DNA of 64,000 bases from Staphylococcus sp. M0911 (GCF_003491325.1 NZ_CP022881.1:1736001-1800000); one strand, 5' to 3'; positions 9,803 through 20,832 are shown, numbered from the stretch's first letter. The notes: generated by a model from the sequence alone, not told the origin. Program-made: numbers and translations.

Positions 9803-10831
9803 TTATACCCCCTGAATACGAATCGGTTTATGGCTATCTTCTACAATTCGACCGATTTCATAGGCATTCACATTCTGTTGTTTTAATATTTCTAATGTCT
9901 GAGTTTTATCATGTTCATCGACAATAACAGTAAAACCAATGCCCATGTTAAATATGTTATACATTTCATCTGTACTAATATTACCCTGTTCCTGCAACCA
10001 ATCGAATATTGCTGGTGTCGGAAACGCATTTGCATCTATGTCTGCAGATAATCCGTCTGGTAAAGAACGAGGAATATTTTCATAAAATCCACCACCAGTA
10101 ATATGGTTCATAGCTTTTATTGACACATGTTTTTTTAATTCTAATATTGGTTTTACATATAATTGGGTTGGTGCTAAAAATGTCTCTAAATAAGTATGTT
10201 GCTCAAATGTATCGTTAAGGTTTATACCTGACTTTTTAATGAGTTGTCTAACTAGACTGTATCCATTGGAATGAATGCCGTTAGATGCTAAACCTATAAT
10301 GATTTGACCAGGTTTCACGTCTGAACCATCAATATATTCATCTTTCTCAACAGCGCCAACTGCAAAGCCGGCCAAATCATATTCACCTTCATGATACATT
10401 TCACCCATTTCGGCAGTTTCGCCACCGATTAAAGCTGTATTAGTTTCTTCACAAGCATCACTGATACCTTTAACGATTTGTTCAATGATTTCAGGAATTA
10501 CTTTATGCGTTGCAATATAATCTAAAAAGTAAAGTGGCTCTGCACCTGTAGTTAAAATATCATTCACACACATGGCCACCGCATCTATACCTATTGAATC
10601 ATGCTTAGCGTGGTCAATTGCTAATTTCAATTTGGTACCTACACCATCAGTACCTGAAACTAATACTGGGGCTTTCATATTGAGTTGAGATAAATCAAAT
10701 GTGGCACCAAAGCCACCTAAACCACCGATAACTTCCTTACGCATCGTACGTTTAACATGACTAGACATTCTTTCTACCGCTTCATAACCTGCATGGATAT
10801 CTACACCTGATTGTTCGTATGCTTTAGACAT
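9803..10831 (-). CDS. purM: Phosphoribosylformylglycinamidine cyclo-ligase (AIR synthetase)
   Basis: PurM closes the imidazole ring of AIR from FGAM using ATP. The 342 residues contain [12 protein letters not shown] near the N-terminus, [13 protein letters not shown] (ATP/phosphate binding), [25 protein letters not shown] and [10 protein letters not shown], all hallmarks of the PurM/PurL superfamily. Its first 8 nt overlap the end of purF, so the two are probably translationally coupled; purN follows after 2 nt. Confidence 0.98.
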   Translation of the reverse strand: MSKAYEQSGVDIHAGYEAVERMSSHVKRTMRKEVIGGLGGFGATFDLSQLNMKAPVLVSGTDGVGTKLKLAIDHAKHDSIGIDAVAMCVNDILTTGAEPLYFLDYIATHKVIPEIIEQIVKGISDACEETNTALIGGETAEMGEMYHEGEYDLAGFAVGAVEKDEYIDGSDVKPGQIIIGLASNGIHSNGYSLVRQLIKKSGINLNDTFEQHTYLETFLAPTQLYVKPILELKKHVSIKAMNHITGGGFYENIPRSLPDGLSADIDANAFPTPAIFDWLQEQGNISTDEMYNIFNMGIGFTVIVDEHDKTQTLEILKQQNVNAYEIGRIVEDSHKPIRIQGV

Positions 10832-12308
10832 TTATATTTCCCTCACTATCAAAATAATGTTTATTTTCATTAATATATGCTTTTTGACGATCACTTAAAT
10901 GCTTTTTATAATTCTCTTCGTAATCAAACAATCCAGCTGGATAATCTCCAGTGAAGCTCTCAACACACAAACCACTATATGGTGCATCATAATCTAAACC
11001 AATCGATTCAATTAATCCATCTACGCTAAGATACGCAAGCGAATCAGCACCTATATATTCACAAATTTCTTCAGGTGATTTACTCGCTGATATTAATTCA
11101 GCAGTTGTTGATACATCAATACCATAGAAACTTGGGAACATAAATTCTGGTGATGCAATTCTAACGTGGACTTCATTGGCCCCTGAATCTTTCAACATTT
11201 TCACAATTCGTTTAGATGTTGTTCCTCTAACTATAGAATCATCGACTAGGATAATATTCTGACCTTCAACAATATCTTTGACCGCTGACAATTTAACACG
11301 TACACCCTGTTCACGAAGTTGTTGTGTCGGTTGAATAAATGTTCTCGCTACGTATTGATTTTTAACAAGACCCATTTCATAAGGTAATCCTATCTCTTCG
11401 GCATAACCGCTTGCTGCTGATAACGACGAATTAGGCACACCAATAACCATGTCAGCTTCTACTGGACTTTCTTGTGCTAAACGTTTACCAGAGGCTTTAC
11501 GAACTGCATGAACATTTTTTCCGGCAATCGTAGAATCTGGTCTGGCAAAATAGATATATTCCATTGCTGAAATTGCAGTATTCGTATGTCTTGTATATGA
11601 TTTAACTTGGACACCATCATCGTTAATAATGACATATTCACCAGCATGAATATCTTGTACAAACTCTGCTCCCAAAACATCAATAGCGCACGTTTCACTG
11701 GCTAGAATATAAGTGTTATCTTGCATTTTACCGACTACTAAAGGTCTAATAGCATTAGGATCAACTGCACCATATAATGCATCTTTAGTTAACACTGCGA
11801 ATGTGAATCCACCTTTAATTTGACGTAAACTTTCTTTTAAAGCTTCTTCAAATGTAGGTGCTTTACTTCTACGAATTAAATGCATAATCACTTCAGTATC
11901 AGATGACGAATGGAAAATCGCACCATGTTTTTCAAGATTTTGTCTTAAAGATTGCGCATTAATCAGATTTCCATTATGGCAAATCGCAACACTCATATCA
12001 TAAAAGTGATATAAGAAAGGTTGAATATTTTCTATACCTTTGTTACCAGAAGTAGCGTATCTCACATGTCCAATTGCATTATGATAATCCTTTAATCTCG
12101 ATAATTGATCATCTTTAATAGCCTCAGTAAGTAAACCAAGTCCTCTTTCACCTACTAATTTTTCATGATTGGCAGCTACTATTCCTGCACCTTCTTGACC
12201 TCTATGTTGTAAACTATGCAATCCCATATACGTTAATTGAGCAGCATCTGGATGATTCCAAATGCCAAAAACACCACATTTCTCATTTAGTCCTGAGTAG
12301 TTAAACAT
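10824..12308 (-). CDS. purF: Amidophosphoribosyltransferase (committed step of purine synthesis)
   Basis: PurF converts PRPP and glutamine to phosphoribosylamine. The 494 residues begin with a 10-residue propeptide before Cys11 ([10 protein letters not shown]), the nucleophile exposed on maturation in Bacillus-type enzymes. The glutaminase domain shows HRGQEGAGI and HNGNLIN, and the C-terminal phosphoribosyltransferase domain shows the PRPP loop [15 protein letters not shown]. Four-cysteine Fe-S coordination is typical of this type, and several cysteines lie in the C-terminal half (ICEYIG, LCVES). It overlaps purL by 22 nt upstream and purM by 8 nt downstream. Confidence 0.98.
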   Translation of the reverse strand: MFNYSGLNEKCGVFGIWNHPDAAQLTYMGLHSLQHRGQEGAGIVAANHEKLVGERGLGLLTEAIKDDQLSRLKDYHNAIGHVRYATSGNKGIENIQPFLYHFYDMSVAICHNGNLINAQSLRQNLEKHGAIFHSSSDTEVIMHLIRRSKAPTFEEALKESLRQIKGGFTFAVLTKDALYGAVDPNAIRPLVVGKMQDNTYILASETCAIDVLGAEFVQDIHAGEYVIINDDGVQVKSYTRHTNTAISAMEYIYFARPDSTIAGKNVHAVRKASGKRLAQESPVEADMVIGVPNSSLSAASGYAEEIGLPYEMGLVKNQYVARTFIQPTQQLREQGVRVKLSAVKDIVEGQNIILVDDSIVRGTTSKRIVKMLKDSGANEVHVRIASPEFMFPSFYGIDVSTTAELISASKSPEEICEYIGADSLAYLSVDGLIESIGLDYDAPYSGLCVESFTGDYPAGLFDYEENYKKHLSDRQKAYINENKHYFDSEGNINV

Positions 12309-14476
12309 TGGCTAATAGCTCCTTCCCAAACATCTTTGATATCTGCTACATTTTTGATAATCGTTGTTTGGTTATTTGACACTTTGAACTGACTACCACT
12401 ATTAAATTGACCAATTTCAATAGCATTTTCAATGTTTAGTGATTCATTTTCTTTAACAGAAATGATATATCTACCTTGAGATTCGCTAAATAACTGAGCA
12501 TTAGAAACATCTATATTAGCCTCTAATCCTAAATTATAATGAGCACTCATTTTTGCTAGTGTAATTAATAAACCACCTTTTCCGACTGTTTGAACATGTG
12601 ATGCAGCACCGCTTCTAATAGCTGATTTCACCGCTTCGCCTTTTGCAACTTCATCACTTAAATCAATTGATTCAAATTCATGATTCACTGTGCCATATAA
12701 TAATTTTTCTAATTGGCTACCGCCGAAGTCATCTCTTGTATCACCAACGAGATATAATGTTTCTCCAGACTGTGGTTTAAAATTAGCTAAATAATTAACA
12801 TCATCAATTAACCCAACCATACCAACTACCGGCGTCGGGAAGATAGATGTACCTCTTGTTTCGTTGTATAACGATACATTACCTGATACAACAGGCGTTT
12901 TTAATACATCACAAGCTTCTGCCATTCCTTTTGTAGAATCAATTAATTGTTGGTAAATTTCTTTTTTCTCTGGAGATCCATAATTCAAACAATCTGTCAT
13001 TGCTAGTGGCGTCGCACCCACAGCAATCAAATTGCGATACGCTTCTGCTACTACCATTTTTCCGCCTTCATAAGGTTGATTAAATACATATCGTGCTTCA
13101 CCATCAATCGTTGAAGCAATCGCTTTATTCGTGCCTTCAACTCTTACCACTGATGCCTGTAATCCTGGTTTAATAATCGTATTTGCACCAACTTGTTGAT
13201 CATATTGCTCATATAAATAATGTTTTGATGCAATCGTTGGGTGTTGTAATAACTGGTCAAATACATTCTCAGTATCTATATGACTATAGTCATTTTTAGA
13301 TGTATTGTACGCTTTCTCTTCACCTTCAAGAACATATACTGGTGCTTCGTCTGATAAGGGTTGTACTGGAATATCTGCAAACACTTCATCTTCGTATGTT
13401 AATACAAAGCGATTTGTATCAGTCACTTCTCCAATGACTGCACTATCTAATTCATGTTTTTCAAATAAATCTAAAAACTTTTGTTCTGTTCCCTTTTCGA
13501 CAACAAGTAACATTCTTTCTTGAGTTTCAGATAGCATCATTTCATATGGTGAGATACCTGGTTCTCTTGTTGGAACTTGGTCTAATCTTAAGTGGAGACC
13601 ACTGCCACCTTTAGCCGCCATTTCTGAAGAAGAAGAAGTTAATCCTGCCGCTCCCATATCTTGAATTCCGACTAATTCATCAAATGTTATAGCTTCTAAT
13701 GTTGCTTCCATTAATTTCTTACCAACAAACGGGTCACCAATTTGGACAGATGGTCGTTTGCTTTCACTTTCTTCAGTTAATTCTTCAGATGCAAACGTTG
13801 CTCCGTGAATACCATCTCTACCTGTTTTTAAACCTACATAAATAACAGAATTACCTACACCTTTAGCTGTCCCTTTTTGTACCATGTCATGATCAATAAT
13901 GCCGACACACATAGCATTAACAAGAGGATTACCATCATAGCGGTCATCAAACTCGATTTCACCAGCAGTTGTTGGAATACCAATACAGTTACCATAGCCA
14001 CCGATACCACTAACTACGCCTTTAAGCAGTCTCTGATTTTGCTTGTTTGATAACTCACCAAAGCGTAAGCTATTTAATAAATTAATAGGACGTGCTCCAA
14101 TAGAAACAATATCCCTAATGATTCCTCCTACACCTGTAGCAGCACCTTGATAAGGTTCAATAGCTGAAGGATGGTTATGTGATTCCACTTTAAAAACGAC
14201 TGCTTGGTTGTCACCAATATCTACAACACCTGCACCTTCTCCAGGTCCCATTAATACATGTTCACCAGTAGTAGGAAACTGTTTTAAAAATGGCTTTGAA
14301 TGTTTGTAAGAACAGTGTTCACTCCACATTACTGAAAAGATACCTGTTTCAGTAAAATTGGGTTCTCTGCCTAAGATCTCACATACTTTAGCGTATTCTT
14401 TATCGCTCAATCCCATATCTTGATATAGTTTTTCTAACTTAATTTCTTCAACACTTGGTTCGATAAATTTAGACAT
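12287..14476 (-). CDS. purL: FGAM synthase large subunit
   Basis: PurL is the ATP-dependent synthetase subunit that makes FGAM together with the glutaminase PurQ and the small subunit PurS. At 729 residues it is the short Gram-positive form, which needs the separate PurS and PurQ encoded just upstream. Motifs include [17 protein letters not shown] near residues 45-65, [19 protein letters not shown] (catalytic His), GVGGIIRDI, and [15 protein letters not shown]. It overlaps purQ by 8 nt and purF by 22 nt, so the subunits are made in coupled fashion. Confidence 0.98.
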   Translation of the reverse strand: MSKFIEPSVEEIKLEKLYQDMGLSDKEYAKVCEILGREPNFTETGIFSVMWSEHCSYKHSKPFLKQFPTTGEHVLMGPGEGAGVVDIGDNQAVVFKVESHNHPSAIEPYQGAATGVGGIIRDIVSIGARPINLLNSLRFGELSNKQNQRLLKGVVSGIGGYGNCIGIPTTAGEIEFDDRYDGNPLVNAMCVGIIDHDMVQKGTAKGVGNSVIYVGLKTGRDGIHGATFASEELTEESESKRPSVQIGDPFVGKKLMEATLEAITFDELVGIQDMGAAGLTSSSSEMAAKGGSGLHLRLDQVPTREPGISPYEMMLSETQERMLLVVEKGTEQKFLDLFEKHELDSAVIGEVTDTNRFVLTYEDEVFADIPVQPLSDEAPVYVLEGEEKAYNTSKNDYSHIDTENVFDQLLQHPTIASKHYLYEQYDQQVGANTIIKPGLQASVVRVEGTNKAIASTIDGEARYVFNQPYEGGKMVVAEAYRNLIAVGATPLAMTDCLNYGSPEKKEIYQQLIDSTKGMAEACDVLKTPVVSGNVSLYNETRGTSIFPTPVVGMVGLIDDVNYLANFKPQSGETLYLVGDTRDDFGGSQLEKLLYGTVNHEFESIDLSDEVAKGEAVKSAIRSGAASHVQTVGKGGLLITLAKMSAHYNLGLEANIDVSNAQLFSESQGRYIISVKENESLNIENAIEIGQFNSGSQFKVSNNQTTIIKNVADIKDVWEGAISQCLTTQD

Positions 14477-15140
14477 TTTGTTCCCTCCAACTATTCACCA
14501 TAGCCTCAAATAATTTAATACCGCTATCAGTACCTAATAATGATTCCCTTGCTCTTTCAGGATGTGGCATCATACCGCAAACATTGCCTGCTTTATTAAC
14601 AATACCTGCTATATCAGCGTATGACCCATTAGGATTGTCAGTGTATTTCAAAATAATTTGATTGTTAGTAATCAAATCGTTATAAATGTCTTCATTACAG
14701 TAGTAATGTCCTTCTCCGTGTGCTACTGGATAAACAACTAATTCATTTTCTTCATATAAATTAGTGAATGGCGTTTGATTATTTACAATACGTAAAGATT
14801 CATTACGACTGACAAATAAATGTGAATCATTATGAAGTAATGCACCTGGTAGTAAACCGATTTCTGTTAAAATTTGAAATCCATTACATACACCTAGCAC
14901 TGGTTTACCTTCATTCGCTAATCTTTTCACTTCATTGATAACTGGTGCGACACTTGCCATAGCACCTGATCTTAAATAATCTCCAAATGAGAACCCTCCA
15001 GGAATAAGTACACCATCAAACCCTGCTAATGTTGTCGTTCTATAATCAACATATTCTGCTTCAACACCTGATTTGATTGCTGCATTATACATATCTCTAT
15101 CACAATTTGAACCAGGAAATACAAGAACAGCAAATTTCAT
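14469..15140 (-). CDS. purQ: FGAM synthase glutaminase subunit
   Basis: PurQ is the class I glutamine amidotransferase that feeds ammonia to PurL. The start is ATG at 15140 ([14 protein letters not shown]), one nucleotide after the purS stop and with AAGGAG about 10 nt upstream. A longer in-frame reading starting at 15164 would run through purS without need. The product is 223 residues, the usual length. The nucleophile Cys is in GVCNGFQ (about residue 86), and the His/Glu pair in the C-terminal PHPERARE completes the triad. Confidence 0.97.
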   Translation of the reverse strand: MKFAVLVFPGSNCDRDMYNAAIKSGVEAEYVDYRTTTLAGFDGVLIPGGFSFGDYLRSGAMASVAPVINEVKRLANEGKPVLGVCNGFQILTEIGLLPGALLHNDSHLFVSRNESLRIVNNQTPFTNLYEENELVVYPVAHGEGHYYCNEDIYNDLITNNQIILKYTDNPNGSYADIAGIVNKAGNVCGMMPHPERARESLLGTDSGIKLFEAMVNSWREQNV

Positions 15141-15141
15141 G

Positions 15142-15402
15142 TTATGCATTCTCCTTTTCATCAATCACTTTATAGCTATATTCTTCAATCACTGTGTTAG
15201 CAAATAGCTTTTCACTTAATGTTGTAATAATATTATCAACCGCTTCATCCGTAGCTTCATCAACAGTCATGTATAATACCTTTCCTACACGAATATCATT
15301 AACTTGTTTATATCCTAAATCATGAACTGCACGATTTAATGCTTGACCTTGTGTATCTAATACTTGGGGTTGTAAAGTGACATGTAATTCAATTGTTTTC
15401 AT
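15142..15402 (-). CDS. purS: FGAM synthase small structural subunit
   Basis: PurS is an 86-residue protein that bridges PurL and PurQ and is required for ammonia channelling in Gram-positive-type FGAM synthase. The sequence shows the family pattern: a beta strand ([13 protein letters not shown]), [14 protein letters not shown], then [11 protein letters not shown]. Its ATG overlaps the purC stop by one base (TAATG), and its stop is one base from purQ. Confidence 0.96.
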   Translation of the reverse strand: MKTIELHVTLQPQVLDTQGQALNRAVHDLGYKQVNDIRVGKVLYMTVDEATDEAVDNIITTLSEKLFANTVIEEYSYKVIDEKENA

Positions 15403-16106
15403 TATTTTAAATCCTCCAATTTATTTAAAAATGATTGATATGTTTCAATTAATGAGCCTGTATCATTTCGATAGACATCTTTATCGAAATTCGTATCTGA
15501 GTGTTTATCCCATATTCTGCATGTATCTGGTGAAATTTCATCAGCTAATAAAATATTTCCTTCATCTGTAATACCAAATTCAATTTTAAAATCTACAAGT
15601 CTTAATTCCATTTCGTCCATAAGTTGAATAAGAACTTTGTTAATATCGAGTGCCATTGATTTTAATGTTGAAATTTGATCATCATAAGCGATGTGTAATA
15701 ACTTAATATGGTCTTCTGTAATCAATGGATCGTTTAACTCATCATTTTTATAGAAAAATTCAACCAATGGCGCATCAAATTGATATCCTTTTTCAAATCC
15801 AAGTCTTTGTGTAATAGAACCTGCTGCAATATTTCTAACTACCACTTCTAATGGAATAATTTTCACTGATTCTACTAATTGTTCAGTATCCGATAATTGT
15901 TTGATAAAATGGCTTTTCAAACCATTATTTTCTAGGTATTCAAAGATAATGGAAGTAATACGATTATTTAGTTTTCCTTTGCCAGACATGGCATCCTTTT
16001 TAGCACCATTGCCAGCAGTCACTTCATCTTTGTATTCAACACGTAACTCATTGGGTTTATCCGTTGTATATATTCTTTTAGCTTTACCTTCATAAAGTAA
16101 TGACAT
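15402..16106 (-). CDS. purC: SAICAR synthetase
   Basis: PurC couples aspartate to CAIR with ATP, giving SAICAR. The 234 residues match the bacterial family length. Motifs: [11 protein letters not shown] at the N-terminus, the [13 protein letters not shown] segment (about residues 87-99) and the C-terminal [14 protein letters not shown] signature. It is separated from purK by less than one codon and overlaps purS by one base. Confidence 0.98.
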   Translation of the reverse strand: MSLLYEGKAKRIYTTDKPNELRVEYKDEVTAGNGAKKDAMSGKGKLNNRITSIIFEYLENNGLKSHFIKQLSDTEQLVESVKIIPLEVVVRNIAAGSITQRLGFEKGYQFDAPLVEFFYKNDELNDPLITEDHIKLLHIAYDDQISTLKSMALDINKVLIQLMDEMELRLVDFKIEFGITDEGNILLADEISPDTCRIWDKHSDTNFDKDVYRNDTGSLIETYQSFLNKLEDLK

Positions 16107-17234
16107 TTATTGGTCTCTCCCTTCAAAACGCTTCAACATGTCCTTTTCAGTGTCATCGATTTGGTTCGTTAATATAGTCATGTGCCCCATCTTTCTATTT
16201 GGTTTACGCTCAGATTTACCGTAAATATGGACATGCCATTCAGGATGTTCTCCAAATTCATCTTCTAATAAATCTAAATCCTTACCTAATAAATTCATCA
16301 TGACAGCAGGTTTTAGTATCTCTATCTTGTCAGGCAACGTTTGACCAGTGACAGCTAAAATATGAGTATCAAATTGTGAATAATCACATGACTCAATGGA
16401 ATAATGTCCAGAATTATGAGGTCGTGGTGCAATTTCATTTACATACAATTGGTCTTTATCATCTATGAAAAATTCAACTGTAAAAGTTCCTACAAAATGG
16501 ACAGATTTTATAATTTTTTCAACTTCTCGTTTTGCATTCTCTGTTTGATTACATCTTGCTGGGACTACTGTTTTAAATAAAATTTGATTTCTATGTTCGT
16601 TTTCTTGTAGTGGGAAGTATGTGATTTGTTGATGATTACCAATGGTCACAGTTAGTGACACTTCTTTATTTATATTTAAAAATTGTTCTGCGACACATTC
16701 TTGATTTGATACTAGTCTAACTGCTTCTTCGATATCTTCATCAGATTGAACTAATATTTGACCTTTGCCGTCATAACCACCGAAACGTGTTTTAACAATG
16801 AATGGATAACCAAGTGTGTTAATTGCCTTTGATAAATCATCTTTTTGTTTGATTGAGGTATAAGGAACAATTTGTGTCCCTGCTTGTTCTAATGTTTGTT
16901 TTTCAGTTAAACGATCTTGAAGTAATTGTATGGCTTGATAGCCTTGAGGAATATTATATTTTTCGGTTAACACCTTAAGTTGCTCTGCTGATATATTTTC
17001 AAATTCATAAGTGATGACATCCGAACTTTCACCTAATTGTTGAAGTGCACGTTCGTCATCATAATTCGCTTCTATAAATTCATGTGCCACATATCGACAT
17101 GGACAATCAGAACTTGGATCTAAAACAATCACTTTATATCCCATTTTTTGTGCTGATTGTGCCATCATCTTACCTAATTGACCACCACCAATAATTCCTA
17201 TGGTTGCGCCAAATGATAGTTTATTGAAGTTCAT
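16107..17234 (-). CDS. purK: 5-(carboxyamino)imidazole ribonucleotide synthase
   Basis: PurK is an ATP-grasp enzyme that makes N5-CAIR from AIR, bicarbonate and ATP. I chose the ATG at 17234 ([21 protein letters not shown]), with GGAGG about 8 nt upstream; an extension to 17273 lies inside purE. Length is 375 residues. Seen: the nucleotide-binding [12 protein letters not shown] near the N-terminus, [13 protein letters not shown] (ATP-grasp lysine and glycine loop), and [15 protein letters not shown] near residue 270. It overlaps purE by 14 nt. Confidence 0.97.
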   Translation of the reverse strand: MNFNKLSFGATIGIIGGGQLGKMMAQSAQKMGYKVIVLDPSSDCPCRYVAHEFIEANYDDERALQQLGESSDVITYEFENISAEQLKVLTEKYNIPQGYQAIQLLQDRLTEKQTLEQAGTQIVPYTSIKQKDDLSKAINTLGYPFIVKTRFGGYDGKGQILVQSDEDIEEAVRLVSNQECVAEQFLNINKEVSLTVTIGNHQQITYFPLQENEHRNQILFKTVVPARCNQTENAKREVEKIIKSVHFVGTFTVEFFIDDKDQLYVNEIAPRPHNSGHYSIESCDYSQFDTHILAVTGQTLPDKIEILKPAVMMNLLGKDLDLLEDEFGEHPEWHVHIYGKSERKPNRKMGHMTILTNQIDDTEKDMLKRFEGRDQ

Positions 17235-17703
17235 TTTGCATTTCCTCCACTTTTTGTACCAATGTTTTTTCATAATTTTCCAAATTTTTACGAACTGATG
17301 AATGACTAATACCTAATATTCTTGCAGCTAGTATACCGGCATTTTTGGCACCTGCTTTACCAATAGCTGTCGTCGCGACTGGAATTCCGCCTGGCATCTG
17401 AACAATTGACAACAGTGAATCCATCCCTTTTAAACTTTTAGATTCAATAGGTACACCAATAACAGGTAATGTAGTCATCGATGCCACCATCCCCGGTAAA
17501 TGTGCTGCACCACCGGCTCCAGCTATGATTAAATCATAACCGTTGTTACATGCATGACTCGCAAAATCTACCATTAAATGAGGCGTACGATGCGCTGAAA
17601 CGACTTTCTTTTCATACGGAATTTCAAATTGTTCAAGCATTGTGCAACTTTCACTCATAATTTCCCAATCGGAAGAACTACCCATAATGACTGCTACTTT
17701 CAA
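17221..17703 (-). CDS. purE: N5-CAIR mutase (catalytic subunit)
   Basis: PurE moves the carboxyl group of N5-CAIR to give CAIR and is the first gene of the operon. The likely start is TTG at 17703 ([13 protein letters not shown]), because AAAGGGTG sits 6 nt upstream; a GTG at 17712 overlaps that ribosome-binding site. About 160 residues. Hallmarks: MGSSSDW, VSAHRTP and [14 protein letters not shown], which bind substrate and carry the catalytic His. A promoter about 60 bp upstream drives the eleven-gene operon. Confidence 0.96.
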   Translation of the reverse strand: MKVAVIMGSSSDWEIMSESCTMLEQFEIPYEKKVVSAHRTPHLMVDFASHACNNGYDLIIAGAGGAAHLPGMVASMTTLPVIGVPIESKSLKGMDSLLSIVQMPGGIPVATTAIGKAGAKNAGILAARILGISHSSVRKNLENYEKTLVQKVEEMQNELQ

Positions 17704-17762
17704 GATGTACACCCTTTCAAAACTTTGGATTTATTTGTCAGTAAGTTGTATATTACAGATAT

Positions 17763-17791
17763 AGCATAACAATCATCAAATGCTTTTTCAA
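17763..17791 (-). promoter_or_regulatory. Promoter of the purE-D operon
   Basis: On the minus strand, TTGAAA (17786-17791), 17-bp spacer, TATGCT (17763-17768). Transcription would start near 17756, giving a leader of about 50 nt. I saw no purine riboswitch in this leader. Confidence 0.7.
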
Positions 17792-17793
17792 TC

Positions 17794-17807
17794 AAAAATC
17801 GAACTTT
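17794..17807 (+). promoter_or_regulatory. Possible PurR box between purE and folD
   Basis: AAAAATCGAACTTT resembles the Gram-positive PurBox core (CGAAC in an AT-rich setting; consensus has CCGAAC). It lies immediately upstream of the purE -35 element. PurR normally uses two inverted boxes about 16 bp apart, and I could not find a convincing second one, so the call is tentative. If real it could serve both purE and divergent folD. Confidence 0.4.
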
Positions 17808-17902
17808 AATTTGAAATTCTAATTAAATTTACGTCTTTTAGCTATTAAATTGTGTAAATTTAATGTTAAAGTTAAGTTATTGAAAAATTAGGAGGAGATA
17901 TT

Positions 17903-18760
17903 GTGGTAGCAAAATTATTAGATGGTAAACAAATCGCTAAAGATTATCGTCAAGGTTTAAAAGATCAAGTTGAAGTACTTAAATCTAAAGGATATACACC
18001 AAAATTATCAGTCATATTAGTCGGTAACGATGGTGCTAGCCAAAGCTATGTTAGGTCTAAAAAGAAAGCTGCAGAAAAAATTGGTATGATTTCTGAAATC
18101 GTTCATTTAAGCGAAGATACTTCTGAAGAAGATGTTTTATCAGAATTAGAACGTTTAAATAATGATGATTCTGTCAGTGGTATCCTAGTTCAAGTACCTC
18201 TTCCAAAACAAGTTAGTGAACAAAAAGTATTAGAAGCTATTAATCCAGAAAAAGATGTAGACGGCTTCCATCCAAGTAATATTGGTAAATTATATATTGA
18301 TGAACAAACTTTTGTACCTTGTACACCACTAGGTATCATGGAAATTTTAAAGCATGCTGATATTGATATCGAAGGTAAAAACGCTGTGGTTATTGGTAGA
18401 AGTCATATCGTAGGTCAACCTGTATCCAAACTTTTACTGCAACAAAATGCAACTGTCACAATACTACATTCAAGATCGAAAGACATGGCGAGTTTCGTTA
18501 AAGAAGCTGATATCGTTGTCAGCGCAGTCGGCAAACCTGAATTAGTTACTAAAGAAATGGTTAAAGAAGGCGCGGTTATTATTGATGTAGGTAATACACC
18601 TGATGAAAATGGTAAATTAAAAGGAGATGTCGTATTTGACGAAGTAAAAGAAGTCGCAAGTGCTATTACACCTGTACCAGGTGGCGTTGGTCCTTTAACA
18701 ATTACAATGGTACTGAATAATACTTTACTAGCAGAGAAAATGCGTCGAGGTATTGAATAA
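17903..18760 (+). CDS. folD: Methylenetetrahydrofolate dehydrogenase/cyclohydrolase
   Basis: FolD interconverts 5,10-methylene-, methenyl- and 10-formyl-tetrahydrofolate, supplying the formyl donor used by PurN and PurH. The start is GTG at 17903, with GGAGGAG 5-6 nt upstream. 285 residues. Seen: [15 protein letters not shown] with the catalytic Lys, [23 protein letters not shown], the NADP-binding [13 protein letters not shown] (about residues 158-170) and [13 protein letters not shown] near the C-terminus. Divergent from the pur operon, which fits co-regulation by PurR (known for B. subtilis folD), and closed by a strong terminator. Confidence 0.98.
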   Translation: MVAKLLDGKQIAKDYRQGLKDQVEVLKSKGYTPKLSVILVGNDGASQSYVRSKKKAAEKIGMISEIVHLSEDTSEEDVLSELERLNNDDSVSGILVQVPLPKQVSEQKVLEAINPEKDVDGFHPSNIGKLYIDEQTFVPCTPLGIMEILKHADIDIEGKNAVVIGRSHIVGQPVSKLLLQQNATVTILHSRSKDMASFVKEADIVVSAVGKPELVTKEMVKEGAVIIDVGNTPDENGKLKGDVVFDEVKEVASAITPVPGGVGPLTITMVLNNTLLAEKMRRGIE

Positions 18761-18770
18761 CCGTATAAAT

Positions 18771-18810
18771 AAAAATAGCAGGAGGCCATGACCTCCTGCT
18801 ATTTTTATAT
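18771..18810. terminator. Bidirectional terminator between folD and hmp
   Basis: Perfect 15-bp stem AAAAATAGCAGGAGG / CCTCCTGCTATTTTT (18771-18785 with 18792-18806), 6-nt loop, A-run on one side and T-run on the other, so it serves the convergent folD and hmp genes. Confidence 0.95.
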
Positions 18811-18825
18811 TATATTCAATTCTAA

Positions 18826-19968
18826 TTATACCGCTACACTTAATTTAGGTATAAATGTTTCGTAATGAATTTTAGATTCATCAACATTTAATTCTTTTAA
18901 AGATTTAATCATTGATTGAATAAATGATTTTCCACCACAAACATAGATTTCCGTATCATCAATCCACTGTTTTAATTGCTCACTACCAATATAACCGTTT
19001 TTATTTTTATCATGTAAGTCATATGTTGCTTGTGTATTCTTATTAGCAATAGAAGTTAATAATGATGAGAATGGTGCATCATTCGTGTCATTTGTCACTT
19101 GTATAAATCGAGCTTCACCATTGTCATTTACTACTTCATTAAACATAGATACGAGTGGCGTTACACCTATACCAGATCCTAAGAACAATTGTTTATTACT
19201 CTTTTCAACAACATGGAATGGTCCTACAGGTGCTGTTAAATTAATGTTATCTCCTTCTTGATATTCATCGTGTAAAATTGTAGATACTTCACCTTCATGT
19301 TCTGTAGTGACATCTCTTTTCACTGCGAATGTAAGATGGTTTTGATCACCTTTTACAATTGAATAATGTCTTTTAGCTCTGTATGGCATTTTTTCACTAC
19401 CCACATCAACGGTAATATATTGACCAGGTACAAACTGACTTAAATCATATTCATTTGAAGATACTGTGAAAGCCTTAATATCAGAAGATACTTGTTCTAT
19501 TGTTTCAACTTTAAATGGTTGGAAACCATCCCATAACATTTCTGTGTATATATCCTTTTCAACAGAGATGAAAATATCTGCAATTTCTTGGTATGCTTTC
19601 TTCCATGTTTTGATAATTTCATGGTCATCATCTAATCCAACAACATCTTTGATTGCTGCAATTAAGTTTTCACCAACGATATCATACCCTGCTGGTGGTA
19701 CTTGTAAAGCGCAATGTTTATACGCGATTTCTTTAACTACAGGTAGGATAGCTTCAAGATGATCAATATTAACCGCCGCAGCTAACACAGATTGTGCTAA
19801 CGCAGTAGATTGTAATCCTCGCTGTTGATTTGTTTGATTAAACATGTTTTTTAGTTCAGGATGTTGTTTGAACATGCGTGCATAAAAATTCGAAGTGATT
19901 TCTACCCCTTTATCTTGTAATACAGGTACTGTTTCTTTAACTACGTCTTTTTCTCTTTCACTTAACAT
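18826..19968 (-). CDS. hmp: Flavohaemoglobin, nitric oxide dioxygenase
   Basis: Hmp oxidises NO to nitrate with O2 and NAD(P)H and protects against nitrosative stress. Start ATG at 19968 (MLSEREKDVV), with GGGAGTGG upstream; a longer frame to 20004 lacks such a site. 380 residues. The globin domain has distal Tyr29 (NFYARMF) and proximal His85 (YKHCALQVPP), matching the positions in the E. coli enzyme. The reductase domain has the FAD motif RHYSIV and the NAD-binding GSGIGVTPLVS. It is convergent with folD. In S. aureus, as I recall, hmp is located elsewhere, so this position is noteworthy. Confidence 0.96.
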   Translation of the reverse strand: MLSEREKDVVKETVPVLQDKGVEITSNFYARMFKQHPELKNMFNQTNQQRGLQSTALAQSVLAAAVNIDHLEAILPVVKEIAYKHCALQVPPAGYDIVGENLIAAIKDVVGLDDDHEIIKTWKKAYQEIADIFISVEKDIYTEMLWDGFQPFKVETIEQVSSDIKAFTVSSNEYDLSQFVPGQYITVDVGSEKMPYRAKRHYSIVKGDQNHLTFAVKRDVTTEHEGEVSTILHDEYQEGDNINLTAPVGPFHVVEKSNKQLFLGSGIGVTPLVSMFNEVVNDNGEARFIQVTNDTNDAPFSSLLTSIANKNTQATYDLHDKNKNGYIGSEQLKQWIDDTEIYVCGGKSFIQSMIKSLKELNVDESKIHYETFIPKLSVAV

Positions 19969-20022
19969 TATTTCCACTCCCAGATAACTCGTATTTAAAA
20001 CCAAAACTTTTTACATTGTCAT

Positions 20023-20050
20023 TCTATACCGTATATATATATTGAATCAA
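20023..20050 (-). promoter_or_regulatory. Promoter of hmp
   Basis: On the minus strand TTGATT (20045-20050), 16-bp spacer with alternating TA, then TATAGA (20023-20028). Confidence 0.55.
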
Positions 20051-20059
20051 AGAAATGTT

Positions 20060-20084
20060 AAATTGTTCACATAACGTTCAATTT
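20060..20084 (-). promoter_or_regulatory. 25-bp imperfect palindrome upstream of the hmp promoter
   Basis: AAATTG arms (20060-20065 and 20079-20084) flank TTCACATAACGTT. The centre contains TTCACA, a half site of Rex-like operators, and the whole lies 10 bp upstream of the hmp -35 box, the usual place for an activator such as SrrA/ResD. The identity of the regulator is inference. Confidence 0.4.
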
Positions 20085-20229
20085 ACATAATTTTAATTAT
20101 TTATTTCTTATTATATGTTTTAAAAATCTAATTAATCAGGTATATTAAAACTATAGTATGATGTACTATTCTGAAAATTAACGTATGATATACATAAATC
20201 GTAGTTGACTAACATTCGGAGGTTACTTT

Positions 20230-20547
20230 ATGAATAAACTAATTCAGTCACTATCAGCAATCGGAGTATCTGCTACTTTAGTCACACCTAATCTAAATGC
20301 CGAAGCGACAACTAATTCGGAACCTCAATTAAGAGGCGTGAATGACATCATCATCGAAAAAGGTGAAGACTATAACCTACTTCAAGGCATTAGCGCTTAT
20401 GATAAAGAAGATGGTGATTTAACACATAAAATCAAAATTGATGGCGATGTTGATACTACTAAATCAGGTACATATGAGGTTAAGTACAAAGTCACAGATT
20501 CAGACGGTGCTCAAAAAACTTCAATTAGAAATATTAAAGTCAAATAA
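20230..20547 (+). CDS. Small secreted Ig-like (DUF5011-type) protein
   Basis: 105 residues with a signal peptide (MNKLIQSLSAIGVSATL... with a probable cleavage after NAEA near residue 26), then one compact bacterial Ig-like domain: GEDYNLLQGISAYDKEDGDLT and SGTYEVKYKVTDSDG are the strand patterns of DUF5011/HYR-like modules attached to chitinases and surface proteins. There is no sortase motif and no catalytic domain. GGAGG lies 7 nt before the ATG and a terminator follows. It stands alone between hmp and qoxA. The function is unknown; a secreted binding module is the most that can be said. Confidence 0.8.
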   Translation: MNKLIQSLSAIGVSATLVTPNLNAEATTNSEPQLRGVNDIIIEKGEDYNLLQGISAYDKEDGDLTHKIKIDGDVDTTKSGTYEVKYKVTDSDGAQKTSIRNIKVK

Positions 20548-20559
20548 TATTTTATATTT

Positions 20560-20588
20560 AGTTGAGATTAAATTCTCAACTTTTTTTA
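20560..20588 (+). terminator. Terminator after the secreted Ig-like protein gene
   Basis: Stem AGTTGAGA / TCTCAACT (20560-20567 with 20574-20581), 6-nt loop, then seven T. The 20589-20760 stretch that follows is AT-rich and holds no gene. Confidence 0.85.
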
Positions 20589-20762
20589 TTTTCTGAATTT
20601 CTTCAAAATATCTATCTTGAAAATCATAATTTATTGCAATTTCACAAATTTATCCTTTTTCACAAAATGTACACACAATTTTAACAAATCTTACAATCCC
20701 CGTCATATCTCAAATTTTTTAAAATTTTTTGCTTATATCAATAATTTTTTTCTTTTAGGTAC

Positions 20763-20790
20763 TTGTAAATATTGCGTAATAAACTAAAAT
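20763..20790 (+). promoter_or_regulatory. Candidate promoter of qoxABCD
   Basis: TTGTAA (20763-20768), 16-bp spacer, TAAAAT (20785-20790), about 35 bp ahead of the qoxA ribosome-binding site AGGAGGT (20819-20825). Upstream, TTTCACAAA occurs twice (about 20640 and 20660), reminiscent of Rex half sites. Confidence 0.5.
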
Positions 20791-20832
20791 TAATGGTAAG
20801 CCCTACATTTGTAGTATTAGGAGGTCAAAAAA

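Noticed and set aside
16107..17273. Longer N-terminus for PurK
   Set aside because: The extra 13 codons overlap purE and lie before the ribosome-binding site; ATG at 17234 matches the known protein start.
17713..17902. Purine riboswitch upstream of purE
   Set aside because: The leader is only about 50 nt after the promoter and I see none of the conserved purine aptamer loops.
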